NCBI RefSeq assembly: GCF_007997035.1
Contig: NZ_VOSS01000052.1
Location: forward strand, 1-54,349
Length of the DNA: 54,349 nucleotides
Source of the DNA: Ralstonia sp. TCR112
GTDB taxonomy: Bacteria > Pseudomonadota > Gammaproteobacteria > Burkholderiales > Burkholderiaceae
Direction of reading: 5' to 3'
The notes beneath the pieces are model-generated. The model saw only the letters and a list, made by a program, of their open reading frames with translations. It was not told where the DNA came from and searched no databases. Below, in pieces: positions 9,906 through 19,184 of the stretch (the stretch's first letter is position 1; every line of letters starts with the position of its first letter). A program made the position numbers and the translations under genes.

Positions 9906-10206
9906 TGCGCGCGGCACCCTCTCTTCCCGCACCTCGTTTCCCTTCCCCCTCCCTTGCTTGCGGCGCCCAGGGCTGAGACGCGCTGACAGGTTCGCGCGAC
10001 GGCCGAACCGGTTCGCAGCCACAGCGGCCATCTCCGTTGAATGCCGGCTGGCGTGCGTGCGAGCATCCGGCCCGACCTGACGAGTGCCCATGTACTCGCG
10101 GCGGGCACGCCGGACGTGCCCTCTCTTCGTCGAACAGGTCGGAGCGGTGCGGACATTCCGCACCTCGCACAACACACAACACACAACGACAAAAAACGGG
10201 GGTCTT
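9906..10206. other. Intergenic region upstream of the S8 protease gene
   Basis: A 301-base gene-free stretch. It opens with a pyrimidine-rich tract (about 9917-9960), then carries the GGTTCG/CGAACC repeats listed separately. It ends in a CA-rich run with repeated ACAACAC units (about 10165-10188) just before the GTG start of the protease. No convincing sigma-70 hexamers or terminator were found. Confidence 0.6.
9989..10015. promoter_or_regulatory. Candidate operator: GGTTCG / CGAACC inverted repeats
   Basis: Three copies of the same hexamer alternate in orientation: GGTTCG at 9989-9994, CGAACC at 10004-10009 and GGTTCG at 10010-10015. The last two form a perfect 12-base palindrome, CGAACCGGTTCG. 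It lies about 190 bases upstream of the S8 protease start and 84 bases after the AraC gene. It could be an operator for a dimeric regulator; which one is unknown. Confidence 0.35.
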
Positions 10207-12147
10207 GTGAAAGACATAACGGGAAAATCGCTTGCCTTGACGCTCTTCGCCACCGTGGCGCTGGCCGCGTGCGGCGGTGGCGACTCGGGAAGCAACACCG
10301 CCAGCAACGGCGGCAACACCGGCGGCAACACGCCGCCCGCATCCACGTGCGCGGAAACCGGCGTTGATGCCAAGTACGCCTGCCAGACCGGCAGCACCGA
10401 GCCGCTGTACGCCTACCAATGGGCGCTCAAGCAGGCGACGAGCTTCTTCGCGGCGTTCGGCCTGGTGGCCAACGGCACGACCGACATCGACGTGGAAGAC
10501 GCACACAAGGCCGGCATCAAGGGCCAGGGCGTGAACGTGCTCGTGCTCGATGACGGCATCGACGTGCACAACGAAGACCTGTTCGCCAATGCCAACTCGG
10601 ACATGACGCACAACTTCGACGATGGTTCGAACGATCCGACACCGGCAGACATTCCCGCGAACATCAAGGACGCGCATGGCACCAACGTGGCCGGCATCAT
10701 CGCGGCGGCGCAGAACGGCAAGGGTGTGATGGGGATCGCGCCGCGCGCGACGCTGGGCGGGGCGCGCTTTATCGGCGCCGCGAATCCGGACACGACGGCA
10801 GCCTACGGCGGCGCGGACTGGTCGAAGAACGGCCACATCATCAACGCGTCGTACGGCGCGAACCCGCAGGCGCCGCTGGAGTACGACACGTCCACCTCGA
10901 CACAGGCAGCGGTGCGCGCCTTCCCGAACCTGCGCGGGGGCCGCGGGCTCGTCATGCTCAAGGCATCGGGCAACGAATATGAGTCCATCAACGACGGCGT
11001 CAATGTTCCACCGCGCACGTGCCCGACCGTGGGTGCCAGCGCCGGCATGATCGGCTGCGAAACGCCGGCCAATGACCCCGAAGCGCTGGAGCCCGGGGTG
11101 ATCGTGGTCGGCGCGGCAAACGCGCAGGGCATCAAGTCGAGCTACTCCAACGCCGGATCGGTGAACTGGATCACCGGCCTGGGCGGCGAATACGGCGACG
11201 GCGGCAAATACGGCGAAACCGGCAGCGGCCCCAAGATTTTCTCCACCGACCTCAGCGGCTGCGCACGCGGCTATAGCCGTGCCAATCCGGACGACACCAA
11301 CGACTTTGCGATTGCTGGCACGGCCACCAACCTGAAAGACAACGCGAAGTGCGACTACTCGAGCATGAACGGCACGTCGGCGGCTACGCCTACGCTGTCG
11401 GGCGTGGTCGCGCTGATGCTGGCCGCCAACCCGAACCTGACGTGGCGCGACGTGCGCGAAATCCTGCGTGCGACAGCCCGCAAGATCGACGCCGACTACG
11501 GCAGCCGTAACGCTCGCAACGCGCGGATCGACTTGCTCACCGGTGCGGCCACCGGCGATACCAGCGCCGCGCTCACCGACGGCGCGACCACCGCACGCCT
11601 GGACTACGGCTGGCAGACCAATGCCGCCGGCTATGCGTATTCAACGTGGTACGGCTTCGGGCTGGTCGACGCATCGGCCGCCGTGAAGATGGCCAAGGCG
11701 ACCGTCGCCTACAAGCCGGCAGCGCTGTCGGTGCCCGATTTCGCGCCCGCGTTTGCCAATGTCAACCAGCTGAATTACGGCGCGGTGCAGAAGCTCGGCC
11801 AGTTCAACGTGTCGGGCACCGACAAGGTCGACGCCCTGCAGTTGCGTGTGTCGGGCTCAGTCTGCGTTGGTAGTGTCGGCTTCTTCGTGAAGTCGCCGTC
11901 GGGCACGGTGTCGGCGTTGTCCCTGCCGTACAACGGCTATTACAACAACGGCGTCGATACGGTGAACAAGTACGGCCTGGGCAGCTACGCCTTCTACGGC
12001 GAGAACGCCGCCGGCACGTGGGAGGTCTATGCCGTAAGCGGCGTGCCGACCAATGCCTGCTCGACGTACCAGCCCCAGGGCGGCACCCACACCGTGACCC
12101 TCACCACGCCGCTGGCCGTGGAATATCGCGTGATTGCTGCCAAGTGA
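10207..12147 (+). CDS. Kexin-like S8 serine protease lipoprotein with P (proprotein convertase) domain
   Basis: A 646-residue subtilase. The N-terminus is a lipoprotein signal with lipobox LAAC (Cys22), followed by a Gly/Asn/Ser linker, so the mature enzyme is probably membrane-anchored. The catalytic triad is visible: Asp115 in LVLDDGID (kexin-style DDG), His157 in DAHGTNVAGI and Ser391 in MNGTSAATPTLSG. The C-terminal ~130 residues match a P/Homo-B domain, ending around GENAAGTWEVYAVSG. No I9 propeptide is seen. GTG at 10207 is chosen because the lipoprotein signal begins there and a G-rich ribosome-binding site precedes it. The next gene starts 22 bases downstream and probably encodes its maturation partner. 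Confidence 0.93.
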   Translation: MKDITGKSLALTLFATVALAACGGGDSGSNTASNGGNTGGNTPPASTCAETGVDAKYACQTGSTEPLYAYQWALKQATSFFAAFGLVANGTTDIDVEDAHKAGIKGQGVNVLVLDDGIDVHNEDLFANANSDMTHNFDDGSNDPTPADIPANIKDAHGTNVAGIIAAAQNGKGVMGIAPRATLGGARFIGAANPDTTAAYGGADWSKNGHIINASYGANPQAPLEYDTSTSTQAAVRAFPNLRGGRGLVMLKASGNEYESINDGVNVPPRTCPTVGASAGMIGCETPANDPEALEPGVIVVGAANAQGIKSSYSNAGSVNWITGLGGEYGDGGKYGETGSGPKIFSTDLSGCARGYSRANPDDTNDFAIAGTATNLKDNAKCDYSSMNGTSAATPTLSGVVALMLAANPNLTWRDVREILRATARKIDADYGSRNARNARIDLLTGAATGDTSAALTDGATTARLDYGWQTNAAGYAYSTWYGFGLVDASAAVKMAKATVAYKPAALSVPDFAPAFANVNQLNYGAVQKLGQFNVSGTDKVDALQLRVSGSVCVGSVGFFVKSPSGTVSALSLPYNGYYNNGVDTVNKYGLGSYAFYGENAAGTWEVYAVSGVPTNACSTYQPQGGTHTVTLTTPLAVEYRVIAAK

Positions 12148-12169
12148 GCCCGTTCGGAGACCATTCAAC

Positions 12170-12655
12170 ATGATCAATGCAACTCTTATGAAGACCGTGG
12201 CGCTGGCGGCGCTGCTCTCGATGGCGTCGGCGTGCCAGGCGGCCGACCTGACGGTGGGCAAACACCTCAGCACGCAAGAGCTGGCCCAGTACGCGAGCGC
12301 GCCAACGGTGCAGATCGAATCGCAGTCGTTCAAGGTGCTCTCCAGCGGCACGCGAACCAAGGCGGCGGGTGCGACAGGATCCGCCGTCACGCAGGTCGTC
12401 AATGAACGCGGCGTGGTGGGCGAGAGCCGCAACGAGGTGGTCGTCTCGCAGGTGTCAGTCGACAGCGTGCGTCAGGCCGTGAGCAGCCTGCCCGCAACAC
12501 CCGTATCGGCTGAGTACTACGGGCATCTGAACATCAGCACCCTGCGCTTTGCTTCGTTCCAGGATGCCGTGAACGCGCGGGCACAGCTCCGGAAGGCGCT
12601 GCCGCAGGCGCGGGTGGATGTTCCGATCCAGTACGCCAAGCCCGTGGCGCGCTGA
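12170..12655 (+). CDS. Small secreted protein, probable external chaperone/inhibitor of the adjacent S8 protease
   Basis: A 161-residue protein with a Sec signal peptide (MKTVALAALLSMASACQA, cleavage near Ala-Ala-Asp). The mature part has no family I can name with certainty. The C-terminal third (ISTLRFASFQDAVNARAQLR) resembles the ferredoxin-like fold of I9-type protease propeptides in spacing, and the protein ends in a short polar tail. In Aeromonas, the kexin-like protease ASP needs ORF2, a small secreted chaperone encoded directly downstream. Gene order, size and secretion match here; sequence homology is not shown. ATG at 12170 has GGAG upstream. An intrinsic terminator follows. Confidence 0.75.
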   Translation: MINATLMKTVALAALLSMASACQAADLTVGKHLSTQELAQYASAPTVQIESQSFKVLSSGTRTKAAGATGSAVTQVVNERGVVGESRNEVVVSQVSVDSVRQAVSSLPATPVSAEYYGHLNISTLRFASFQDAVNARAQLRKALPQARVDVPIQYAKPVAR

Positions 12656-12678
12656 GCGTCACCGCCCGGCTGCACAAG

Positions 12679-12705
12679 ACGCCCCGCCGCCGCGCGGGGC
12701 GTTTT
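12679..12705 (+). terminator. Rho-independent terminator after the protease/chaperone operon
   Basis: A perfect 9-base stem (ACGCCCCGC at 12679-12687 with GCGGGGCGT at 12694-12702) closes a 6-base loop. TTTT runs from 12702 to 12705, the first T being part of the stem. It lies 23 bases after the stop of the small secreted protein, and 48 bases before the permease start, so it separates two transcription units. Confidence 0.85.
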
Positions 12706-12753
12706 GCATGGAAGGCGTATCATCCCGGCCTCTTCCCAAGCCAGGACAACACC

Positions 12754-14160
12754 ATGACCAAGGCCACCGGCAGCTTCGAAGCGCTGGCCGCACGCGAAGG
12801 CGGCCTGCAGCACCGCCTCTCCTCCGCGCAACTCACCATGATCGCCATCGGCAGCGCAATCGGCACAGGCTTGTTCCTGGGCAGCGGCGCGGCCATTCAA
12901 CTGGCCGGCCCGGGCGTGATTGCCAGCTACGCCATCGGCGCATTCATTGCCCTGCTGCTCATGGGCTGCCTGGCAGAAATGGTGGTGGCGCATCCGACCA
13001 CCGGGTCTTTCGGCGCCTATGCCGAGCACTACGTAAGCCCGCTTGCCGGCTTCCTCGTGCGCTATGCGTATTGGGCGGCCGTCGTCTTCGTGATCGGCGC
13101 CGAAGTGACCGCGGTGGCGGTGTACATGGCCTACTGGTTTCCGGGTGTGCCGGCGTGGGTGTGGATCGTGGGGTTCTCGTCCGTGCTGGTGTGGATCAAT
13201 GCCAGCAGCGTCGACGTGTTTGGCGTGGCCGAATACTGGTGCTCGATGATCAAGGTGGTGGCCATCGTCGCGTTTCTGGCGGTAGCGAGCTACGCCATCC
13301 ATCGCGCACCCGACGGCGGCCCGATCGGCTTTCACAACTACGTGAGCGCGGGCGGTTTTCTGCCGCACGGCTGGAACGGCGTGTGGTTCGGTGCGGTGGT
13401 CAGCATCTTCAGCTTCTTCGGCATCGAGCTGATTGCCGTGGCCGCCGGCGAGGCTCGCGAACCCGAAGCTGCCGCCACGAGCGCATTCCGCTCGACGCTG
13501 TTCCGTCTGGTGTTCTTCTACCTGTGCACGCTCGCGTTGATGCTCGCCGTGGTGCCGTGGCAGCAGGCCGGCACGGGCAAGAGCCCGTTCGTGCGCGTGA
13601 TGGAAATCCTCGGTATTGCCGGGGGTGCGGGCGTGATGAACTTCGTGGTGCTGACTGCGGCGCTGTCGTCGATGAACGCGCAGTTGTATGTATCGACGCG
13701 CATGCTGTTCAGCCTCGCGCGCGGCGGCCAGGCGCCCAGGGCGCTTGGCGCGGTGAGCCAACGCGGCGTGCCGCTGCGCGCACTGGCGGTGTCCAGCTCC
13801 GGTGCGGCATTGGCCGCCGTGCTGAGCGTCGTGCTGCCGGGTCACTCGTTCCTGCTCATGATGTCGCTGGCGATGTTCGGCGCGCTGTTCACGTGGCTCG
13901 TCATCTTCATCACGCACCTGCGCTTTCGCCGCGCAGCAGAACGCGAAGGGCGCATGCTGCGGTTCCGCATGTGGGGGTTTCCGGCGCTGACCGTCATCGG
14001 TGCCGCCGCAATGGCAATCATCATCGTCAGTACGGCATGGATGGCGGACTTCCGCATGACGCTGGTGGTGGGTGTGCCGTTCCTGCTGCTGATGGCCTTG
14101 GTATTTCGGCAGGCGCGGCTGGGGGAGCCGCCTGCGCCTCAGCCCTCTGCGCGCAACTGA
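12754..14160 (+). CDS. APC-superfamily amino acid permease (AAT/GABA permease type)
   Basis: A 468-residue inner-membrane protein with about 12 hydrophobic segments. The first helix carries the AAT signature IAIGSAIGTGLFLGSG, followed by AGPGVIASYAIGAFIALLL and ELIAVAAGEAREPE, all typical of proton-coupled amino acid importers (GabP/AnsP/CycA relatives). Specificity cannot be assigned. Its 3' end overlaps the convergent M20 hydrolase gene by 22 bases. It follows a strong terminator and so probably has its own promoter in 12706-12753. Confidence 0.92.
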   Translation: MTKATGSFEALAAREGGLQHRLSSAQLTMIAIGSAIGTGLFLGSGAAIQLAGPGVIASYAIGAFIALLLMGCLAEMVVAHPTTGSFGAYAEHYVSPLAGFLVRYAYWAAVVFVIGAEVTAVAVYMAYWFPGVPAWVWIVGFSSVLVWINASSVDVFGVAEYWCSMIKVVAIVAFLAVASYAIHRAPDGGPIGFHNYVSAGGFLPHGWNGVWFGAVVSIFSFFGIELIAVAAGEAREPEAAATSAFRSTLFRLVFFYLCTLALMLAVVPWQQAGTGKSPFVRVMEILGIAGGAGVMNFVVLTAALSSMNAQLYVSTRMLFSLARGGQAPRALGAVSQRGVPLRALAVSSSGAALAAVLSVVLPGHSFLLMMSLAMFGALFTWLVIFITHLRFRRAAEREGRMLRFRMWGFPALTVIGAAAMAIIIVSTAWMADFRMTLVVGVPFLLLMALVFRQARLGEPPAPQPSARN

Positions 14161-15338
14161 TCCTCGACCAGCGCCACCCAGCATGCCGCGCCAATGGGGA
14201 TGAGCTTGTCGTTGAAATCGTAGCCGTCGTTGTGCAGCGAGCAGCCGACCCACTGACCGCCCAAGCCGTTGCCCAGCGCGAAGTAGCAGCCCGGGCGCTT
14301 CTCCAGCATCCAGGCAAAGTCTTCGCTACCCATCTGCGAGGACGGCGGCACCTGGATGACGCGCTCGTCGCCGAGCACACTCGCCACGGCACGGCGTGCG
14401 ATAGCGGTCTGCTCTGGTGTATTGCAGATGGCGGGCACCAACCGCTCATAGACGATCTCCGCGCGCACGCCATAGGATGCGGCCTGGTGCGTAATGACCT
14501 CGCGAATGCGCGTCTCCAGCAGCTCGCGCACCTCCGGCTTGGTCGCGCGCACGCTCAACTTGAGCATGGCCGTTTCCGGGATGATGTTATGCGTCGTCCC
14601 GGCCTGCATTTGCCCGACGCTGATGACGGCCGCATCCACTGGGGCAACGTTGCGCGAGACGATGCCCTGCAACGCCACAACCGTCGAGGCCAGGGCCAGC
14701 GTCGGGTCCACCGCCAGGTTAGGCATGGCGCCATGGCCGCCGCGCCCGCTGAAAGTCACCGTCACGCGATCTGACGAACCTCCCAGCGGGCCGCTCTGCA
14801 CCACGGCCACGCCCAGCGGCAAGCCGGGCGCGTTGTGAAACGCGTAGATGCCATCGCAGGGAAAGCGCTCGAACAGGCCATCCTCCATCATGGCCACGGC
14901 ACCGGCCAGGCCCTCCTCATCGGGCTGGAAGATGAGGTTAAGGGTGCCGTTGAAGTTGCGCGTGGCCGCCAGGTGCTCGGCGGCGGCAAGCAACGTGGCG
15001 GTATGGCCGTCGTGGCCACACGCATGCATGCGACCGGCCACCTGGCTGGCGTAAGGCAAGCCTGTGCGTTCCTGCATGGGCAGCGCGTCCATGTCGGCGC
15101 GCAGGCCGATCGTGCGCGTGCCGTTGCCCACTTTCAATTGCCCCACCAGGCCGTGGCCGCCGACGCTGTGCACGTCATAGCCCCATTCACGCAGCAGGCT
15201 GGCGACGAGCTGAGAGGTATGCGGCACGTCGGCACCCAATTCCGGATTGGCATGGATGCGATGACGCAGTTCGGCAAAGCGATCAGCGCCCGCGTGCAGG
15301 GCCTGGGGGATGCTGGGTGAATTGGGATCGAGGTACAT
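14139..15338 (-). CDS. M20-family amidohydrolase (aminoacylase / hippurate hydrolase type)
   Basis: A 399-residue metallohydrolase without signal peptide. Metal and catalytic motifs are complete: MHACGHDGH, the Asp in GLRADMDALPM, the Glu pair in FQPDEEG and a late His-containing segment SQMGSEDFAWML. The family cleaves N-acyl amino acids, hippurate or indole-3-acetyl-amino acids, releasing the acyl acid and amino acid. It is downstream of an MHS-type MFS carrier (53-base gap, same strand) with a divergent LysR beyond it. I infer that the carrier imports the acylated substrate and this enzyme cleaves it. Confidence 0.92.
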   Translation of the reverse strand: MYLDPNSPSIPQALHAGADRFAELRHRIHANPELGADVPHTSQLVASLLREWGYDVHSVGGHGLVGQLKVGNGTRTIGLRADMDALPMQERTGLPYASQVAGRMHACGHDGHTATLLAAAEHLAATRNFNGTLNLIFQPDEEGLAGAVAMMEDGLFERFPCDGIYAFHNAPGLPLGVAVVQSGPLGGSSDRVTVTFSGRGGHGAMPNLAVDPTLALASTVVALQGIVSRNVAPVDAAVISVGQMQAGTTHNIIPETAMLKLSVRATKPEVRELLETRIREVITHQAASYGVRAEIVYERLVPAICNTPEQTAIARRAVASVLGDERVIQVPPSSQMGSEDFAWMLEKRPGCYFALGNGLGGQWVGCSLHNDGYDFNDKLIPIGAACWVALVEDQLRAEG

Positions 15339-15391
15339 GGTGCGAGGTCAGAGGCGAACTGGGTAAAGGCAGCGATGGCGCGGTATCGATG

Positions 15392-16687
15392 TCAATCGCG
15401 GCCGGGATACGTCGGGAACAGCGTGAGCGCGCCCAGGCTGATGGCGCTGCTGGCCAGCAGGTACCAGGCCGGTGCCATCGGGTTGCCGGTTACGCCCAGC
15501 AACCACGTAACGATGAGCGGCGCAAAGCCGCCGAACACGGTCACTCCCAGGCTGTACATCACCGACATGCCGGTTGCGCGATGCTGGCGTGGGAAGGCTT
15601 CCATCAGCAGCGCAGCGCCCGCGCCATTGCTGACCGACATGAAGGTCACGCCCAGCGCGATCAACCCCATGGTCAGTGCCAAGCCCGCGCCGGAAGACAG
15701 CAGCACGAAGCCTGGGTACGTGCACGACAGGCTGACCGCAGCCGCGACATACAGCATCGGCTTGCGCGTCGGCAGACGATCGGCCAACAAGCCAAACAAC
15801 GGCGACATGACCAGCATGGTGAACCCCGCCACGCACGCCGTCAGAAATGCCGTGACAGGCGGCATGTGCAACGAGTGGATCAGGTACGTGGGCATGTAGA
15901 AGATCAGGATGTACATGGACGCAGTGGCCCCCGTCATCAGCAGCATGCCAAGCACGAGCGTGCGCGCATGCTGGCGAAGCACGCCGACCATGCTGCCGTG
16001 CGGGCCGCCCTCGTGCGTCTCCTTCAGATGCCGGCGGATGTACATGCCAACCGGCGCGATCAGCAAGCCCAGCAAGAACGGCAGCCGCCATCCCCAGCTC
16101 TGTAACGCCTCGGGGCTGAGCACGGCGCTCACCCCGGCCGCACTCAACGCGCCGATCAGTGCCGCCGCACCCTGCGTGGCAGCCTGCCAGCTCACCAGGA
16201 AGCAACGCCGGCCCTTGCTCGCCGATTCCAGCAGCAGTGCCGACGCCGCACCGATTTCCCCGCCGGCCGACAGCCCCTGGAGCAAGCGCCCGAGCACCAC
16301 CAGCACCGTTGCCGTCACGCCGATCGTCGCGTGGCTGGGCGTGAAGGCGATCAGCGCGGTGCCTGCCGTCATCAAGGCAATCGTCAAGGTGAGTGCTGCC
16401 TTGCGGCCACGCCGATCGGCCATGTTGCCGATCAGCACCGCACCCAGCGGCCGCATGACAAAGCCCGCGCCAAACGTGGCGAATGACAACAGCAACGATG
16501 CCAGCGGGCTGCTCGATGGAAAGAACAATCGCCCGATGGTGGCGGCAAAGAAGCTGTAGACCGTGAAGTCGTACATTTCGAGGCCGTTGCCGATGGCGGC
16601 AGCAACGACTGCGCGCCTCGAATGCGGGGTGACGGTGGTGGTGCCTTGGCGCGGGGCGCCAGCGGGCACGGCGATCTGGGCATCCAT
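15392..16687 (-). CDS. MFS transporter, metabolite:H+ symporter (MHS) family
   Basis: A 431-residue carrier with about 12 membrane segments. AAIGNGLEMYDFTVYSFFAA in helix 1, GFVMRPLGAVLIGNMADRRG between helices 2 and 3, and the overall length are characteristic of MHS carriers for citrate, alpha-ketoglutarate, shikimate and similar organic acids. ATG at 16687 is selected because GGAGGAGAC lies just upstream; in-frame sequence beyond it is low-quality. It is the first gene of a two-gene unit with the M20 hydrolase and is divergent from a LysR gene, its probable regulator. Confidence 0.92.
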   Translation of the reverse strand: MDAQIAVPAGAPRQGTTTVTPHSRRAVVAAAIGNGLEMYDFTVYSFFAATIGRLFFPSSSPLASLLLSFATFGAGFVMRPLGAVLIGNMADRRGRKAALTLTIALMTAGTALIAFTPSHATIGVTATVLVVLGRLLQGLSAGGEIGAASALLLESASKGRRCFLVSWQAATQGAAALIGALSAAGVSAVLSPEALQSWGWRLPFLLGLLIAPVGMYIRRHLKETHEGGPHGSMVGVLRQHARTLVLGMLLMTGATASMYILIFYMPTYLIHSLHMPPVTAFLTACVAGFTMLVMSPLFGLLADRLPTRKPMLYVAAAVSLSCTYPGFVLLSSGAGLALTMGLIALGVTFMSVSNGAGAALLMEAFPRQHRATGMSVMYSLGVTVFGGFAPLIVTWLLGVTGNPMAPAWYLLASSAISLGALTLFPTYPGRD

Positions 16688-16801
16688 CTTGATGTCTCCT
16701 CCAGTCGGGCGGGCTTCTATGAGCGTCCCGCAATGCGCTGGATTGAAGGGCAATAGTAGGAGCGGTCGGGCCGGTTCCGCCTCTCGCTTTTTTTCATGGC
16801 T

Positions 16802-16816
16802 ATAGCTGTTGGCTAT
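16802..16816. promoter_or_regulatory. Candidate LysR box (T-N11-A) between divergent genes
   Basis: ATAGC-TGTTG-GCTAT is a perfect 5-base inverted repeat with 5-base spacer and contains T-N11-A, the LysR-type consensus. It sits in the 255-base gap between the MHS carrier start (16687) and the LysR start (16943), about 127 bases from the LysR ATG. The flanks repeat the TGGCTAT unit. Binding by the neighbouring LysR is inferred from position. Confidence 0.45.
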
Positions 16817-16942
16817 GGCGGGAGCCCGCATCCGGGCCTGCGCGGCTCGTCCAATGGCCGCCCCGGGAGGATTCCGCAGTACAGTTGCTGGCTGGCGGTT
16901 CGGCATGCCGGCTTTCCGCTGCGCCGTGTATCAAGGACACCT

Positions 16943-17860
16943 ATGAAGCTCAACCAGCTACGCGCACTGGTCACCGTTGCCGAGACGGGCAGCATCCAGG
17001 AGGCTTCGCGCCTGCTTCACATCACGCAGCCCGCGCTCAGCAAGGCCATCAAGGAACTGGAAACCAGCGTGGGGGCCACGCTGTTCGTACGCTCCAGCAA
17101 GGGCATCCGGCTTACGCCGTATGGCCAGCGCCTGGTCGGGCATGCACGCTTGATCAACGAAAGCGTCAAGCGCGCACGAGAAGACCTGGAAGACATGAAA
17201 GGGGCGGTGACGAGCGAATTGACGGTGGGCGTCACGCCCGTCACCGCGCTCATCGGGCCGGTGGCTGACTGCCTCGTGACCTTCAGGCGCGAATTTCCCA
17301 ATGCGCGGCTGCGCATCCTGGAGGCACGTCCGGGTCAATTGCTGGAACTGCTGCGCGAGGGCGCCATCGATTTTGCGCTGACGTCTCAGTTGCAGACGGG
17401 CGAACGCGGGTTCGACCACACCGTGGTGTGCCGCGCGCAGACGCTGATCGGCGTACGCAAGGGCCACGCGCTGCGGGGCCAGCAGCCCCTGCATGCCTTG
17501 CAGCAGGAAGAGTGGCTCGCCCCCGATTCGCTTACCGACGAACACTCGCCGCTGTACCGGCTGTTTGCCGATGCCGGTCTCGCACCGCCCGAACGCGTGG
17601 TCGAATGCAACTCCATGACGCTGCTGCTCGAGCTGTGCTGGAAATCGGACGCCCTGCTCCTGCTCTCGAGCGAATCGACACGCTCGCCCATCATCCGTCA
17701 GACAATCGAGTTTATCGAGACCGATCAGCCAATGCCCGAGCGCGTCATCTCGCTGCTCACGCGGGACCGCCATGTTCTGACAGCGCTGGGCGCGCGCTTG
17801 CATGACGCGCTGGCACAGGCGTTGCGGCAAGCCTATCCGGAGCGGCCGGCGCAGCCGTGA
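16943..17860 (+). CDS. LysR-family transcriptional regulator
   Basis: A 305-residue protein. The N-terminal winged helix-turn-helix is textbook (LNQLRALVTVAETGSIQEAS, LHITQPALSKAIKELE, GATLFVRSSKGIRLTPYG). The C-terminal ~210 residues form the periplasmic-binding-protein-like effector domain. ATG at 16943 gives the canonical start 5 residues before the helix-turn-helix; the in-frame extension to 16796 is rejected. It is divergent from the MHS carrier and M20 hydrolase, so it probably controls them through the T-N11-A site at 16802. The effector is unknown, plausibly an acyl-amino acid or the released acid. Confidence 0.92.
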   Translation: MKLNQLRALVTVAETGSIQEASRLLHITQPALSKAIKELETSVGATLFVRSSKGIRLTPYGQRLVGHARLINESVKRAREDLEDMKGAVTSELTVGVTPVTALIGPVADCLVTFRREFPNARLRILEARPGQLLELLREGAIDFALTSQLQTGERGFDHTVVCRAQTLIGVRKGHALRGQQPLHALQQEEWLAPDSLTDEHSPLYRLFADAGLAPPERVVECNSMTLLLELCWKSDALLLLSSESTRSPIIRQTIEFIETDQPMPERVISLLTRDRHVLTALGARLHDALAQALRQAYPERPAQP

Positions 17861-17880
17861 GCCAGCGCGGTTCTGCGCGA

Positions 17881-19184
17881 TCAGGCCAGCGCCAGCGCCT
17901 GATCCAGATCGGCGAGCAGGTCGTCGATATGCTCGATGCCAATCGATAACCGGATCGTCTCCTGCCGCACGCCAGCCTTGGCAAGTTCGGCTTCCGACAG
18001 CTGCCGGTGCGTGGTCGAGGCCGGATGCGTTGCCAGCGATTTGGCGTCGCCAATGTTCACCAGCCGCGTGAACAACTGCAGCGCATCCTGAAAACGCGCG
18101 CCGCGGCAAAGCCGCCCTTCACCCCAAACGTAAGCAACCCCGGCGCCTTGCCGGAGAGGTATTTGCGCACGAGCGCGTAGTCCGGGTGGCCGTCCAGGCT
18201 GGCGTGGTTGACCCACTCCACCTTGGCGTGGCCGCGCAGATGCCGGGCGATGTGCGCCGCGTTCTGCGTGATGCGATCGATGCGCAGGCCCAGCGTTTCG
18301 ATGCCCTGCAGGATCAGGAACGCGTTGAACGGCGACAGCGCAGCGCCGGTATTGCGCAGCGGCACCACGCGGGCGCGGCCGATATACGCCGCGTCGCCCA
18401 GCGCTTCCGTATAGACGACACCGTGGTAGCTGACATCCGGCTCGTTCAGCCGCTTGAAGCGCGCCTTGTGCTTGGCCCACGGAAACTTGCCCGAATCGAC
18501 GATCGCGCCGCCCAGGCTCGTGCCGTGGCCGCCCAGGTACTTCGTCAGCGAATGCACGACGATGTCGGCGCCATGTTCGAAGGGCCGCGTCAGGTACGGG
18601 GTCGGCACCGTGTTGTCGACGATGAGCGGCACGCCGTGGCGGTGCGCGATCTCGGCCAGCGCGGCAATGTCGGTGATGTTGCCCAACGGGTTGCCGACCG
18701 TTTCGGCAAAGACCGCCTTGGTACGGTCGTCGATCAGCGCTTCGAACGAAGCGGGGTCGCGCGGATCGGCAAACCGCGTGGTGATGCCCGACAGCGGCAG
18801 CGTGTGCGCGAACAGGTTGTAGGTGCCGCCGTAGAGCGTGCTGGCCGAGACGATGTTGTCGCCCGCTTCCGCAATGGTCTGGATCGCATACGTCACAGCC
18901 GCTTGGCCCGACGCCAGCGCAAGCGCCCCGATGCCGCCCTCAAGCGCGGCGATGCGCTTTTCCAGCACGTCGTTGGTCGGGTTCATGATGCGCGAGTAGA
19001 TGTTGCCCGGCACCTTCAGGTCGAACAGGTCGGCGCCGTGCTGCGTGTCGTCAAACGCGAACGCAACGGTCTGGTAGATCGGCACGGCCACCGCGCGGGT
19101 GGTCGGGTCCGCGCTGTAGCCGCCGTGGACGGCTACGGTGTCGAGTTTCCAGGCAGGGGCAGTGCTTAAGGACGGCTGCGTCAT
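17881..19184 (-). pseudogene. metY: O-acetylhomoserine sulfhydrylase (MetY), broken by a one-base frameshift
   Basis: The first frame runs from ATG 19184 and encodes about 360 residues of a PLP enzyme of the Cys/Met metabolism family: AVPIYQTVAFAFDD, SASTLYGGTYNLF and the PLP-lysine segment HSLTKYLGGHGTSLGG are intact. Near 18098-18107 one base is missing after GGFAA. The proper continuation (GARFQDALQLFTRLVNIGDA through IEHIDDLLADLDQA) lies in another frame down to TGA at 17881. As read, the protein stops early at 18057 and loses its C-terminal substrate-binding domain. An intact gene would make methionine from O-acetylhomoserine and sulfide. The deletion is in a GCGGCGCGCG run, where sequencing errors are also common. 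Confidence 0.9.

Noticed and set aside
18057-18120. Programmed ribosomal frameshifting in metY
   Set aside because: No slippery heptamer or known frameshifting in this family; a simple one-base deletion explains it better.
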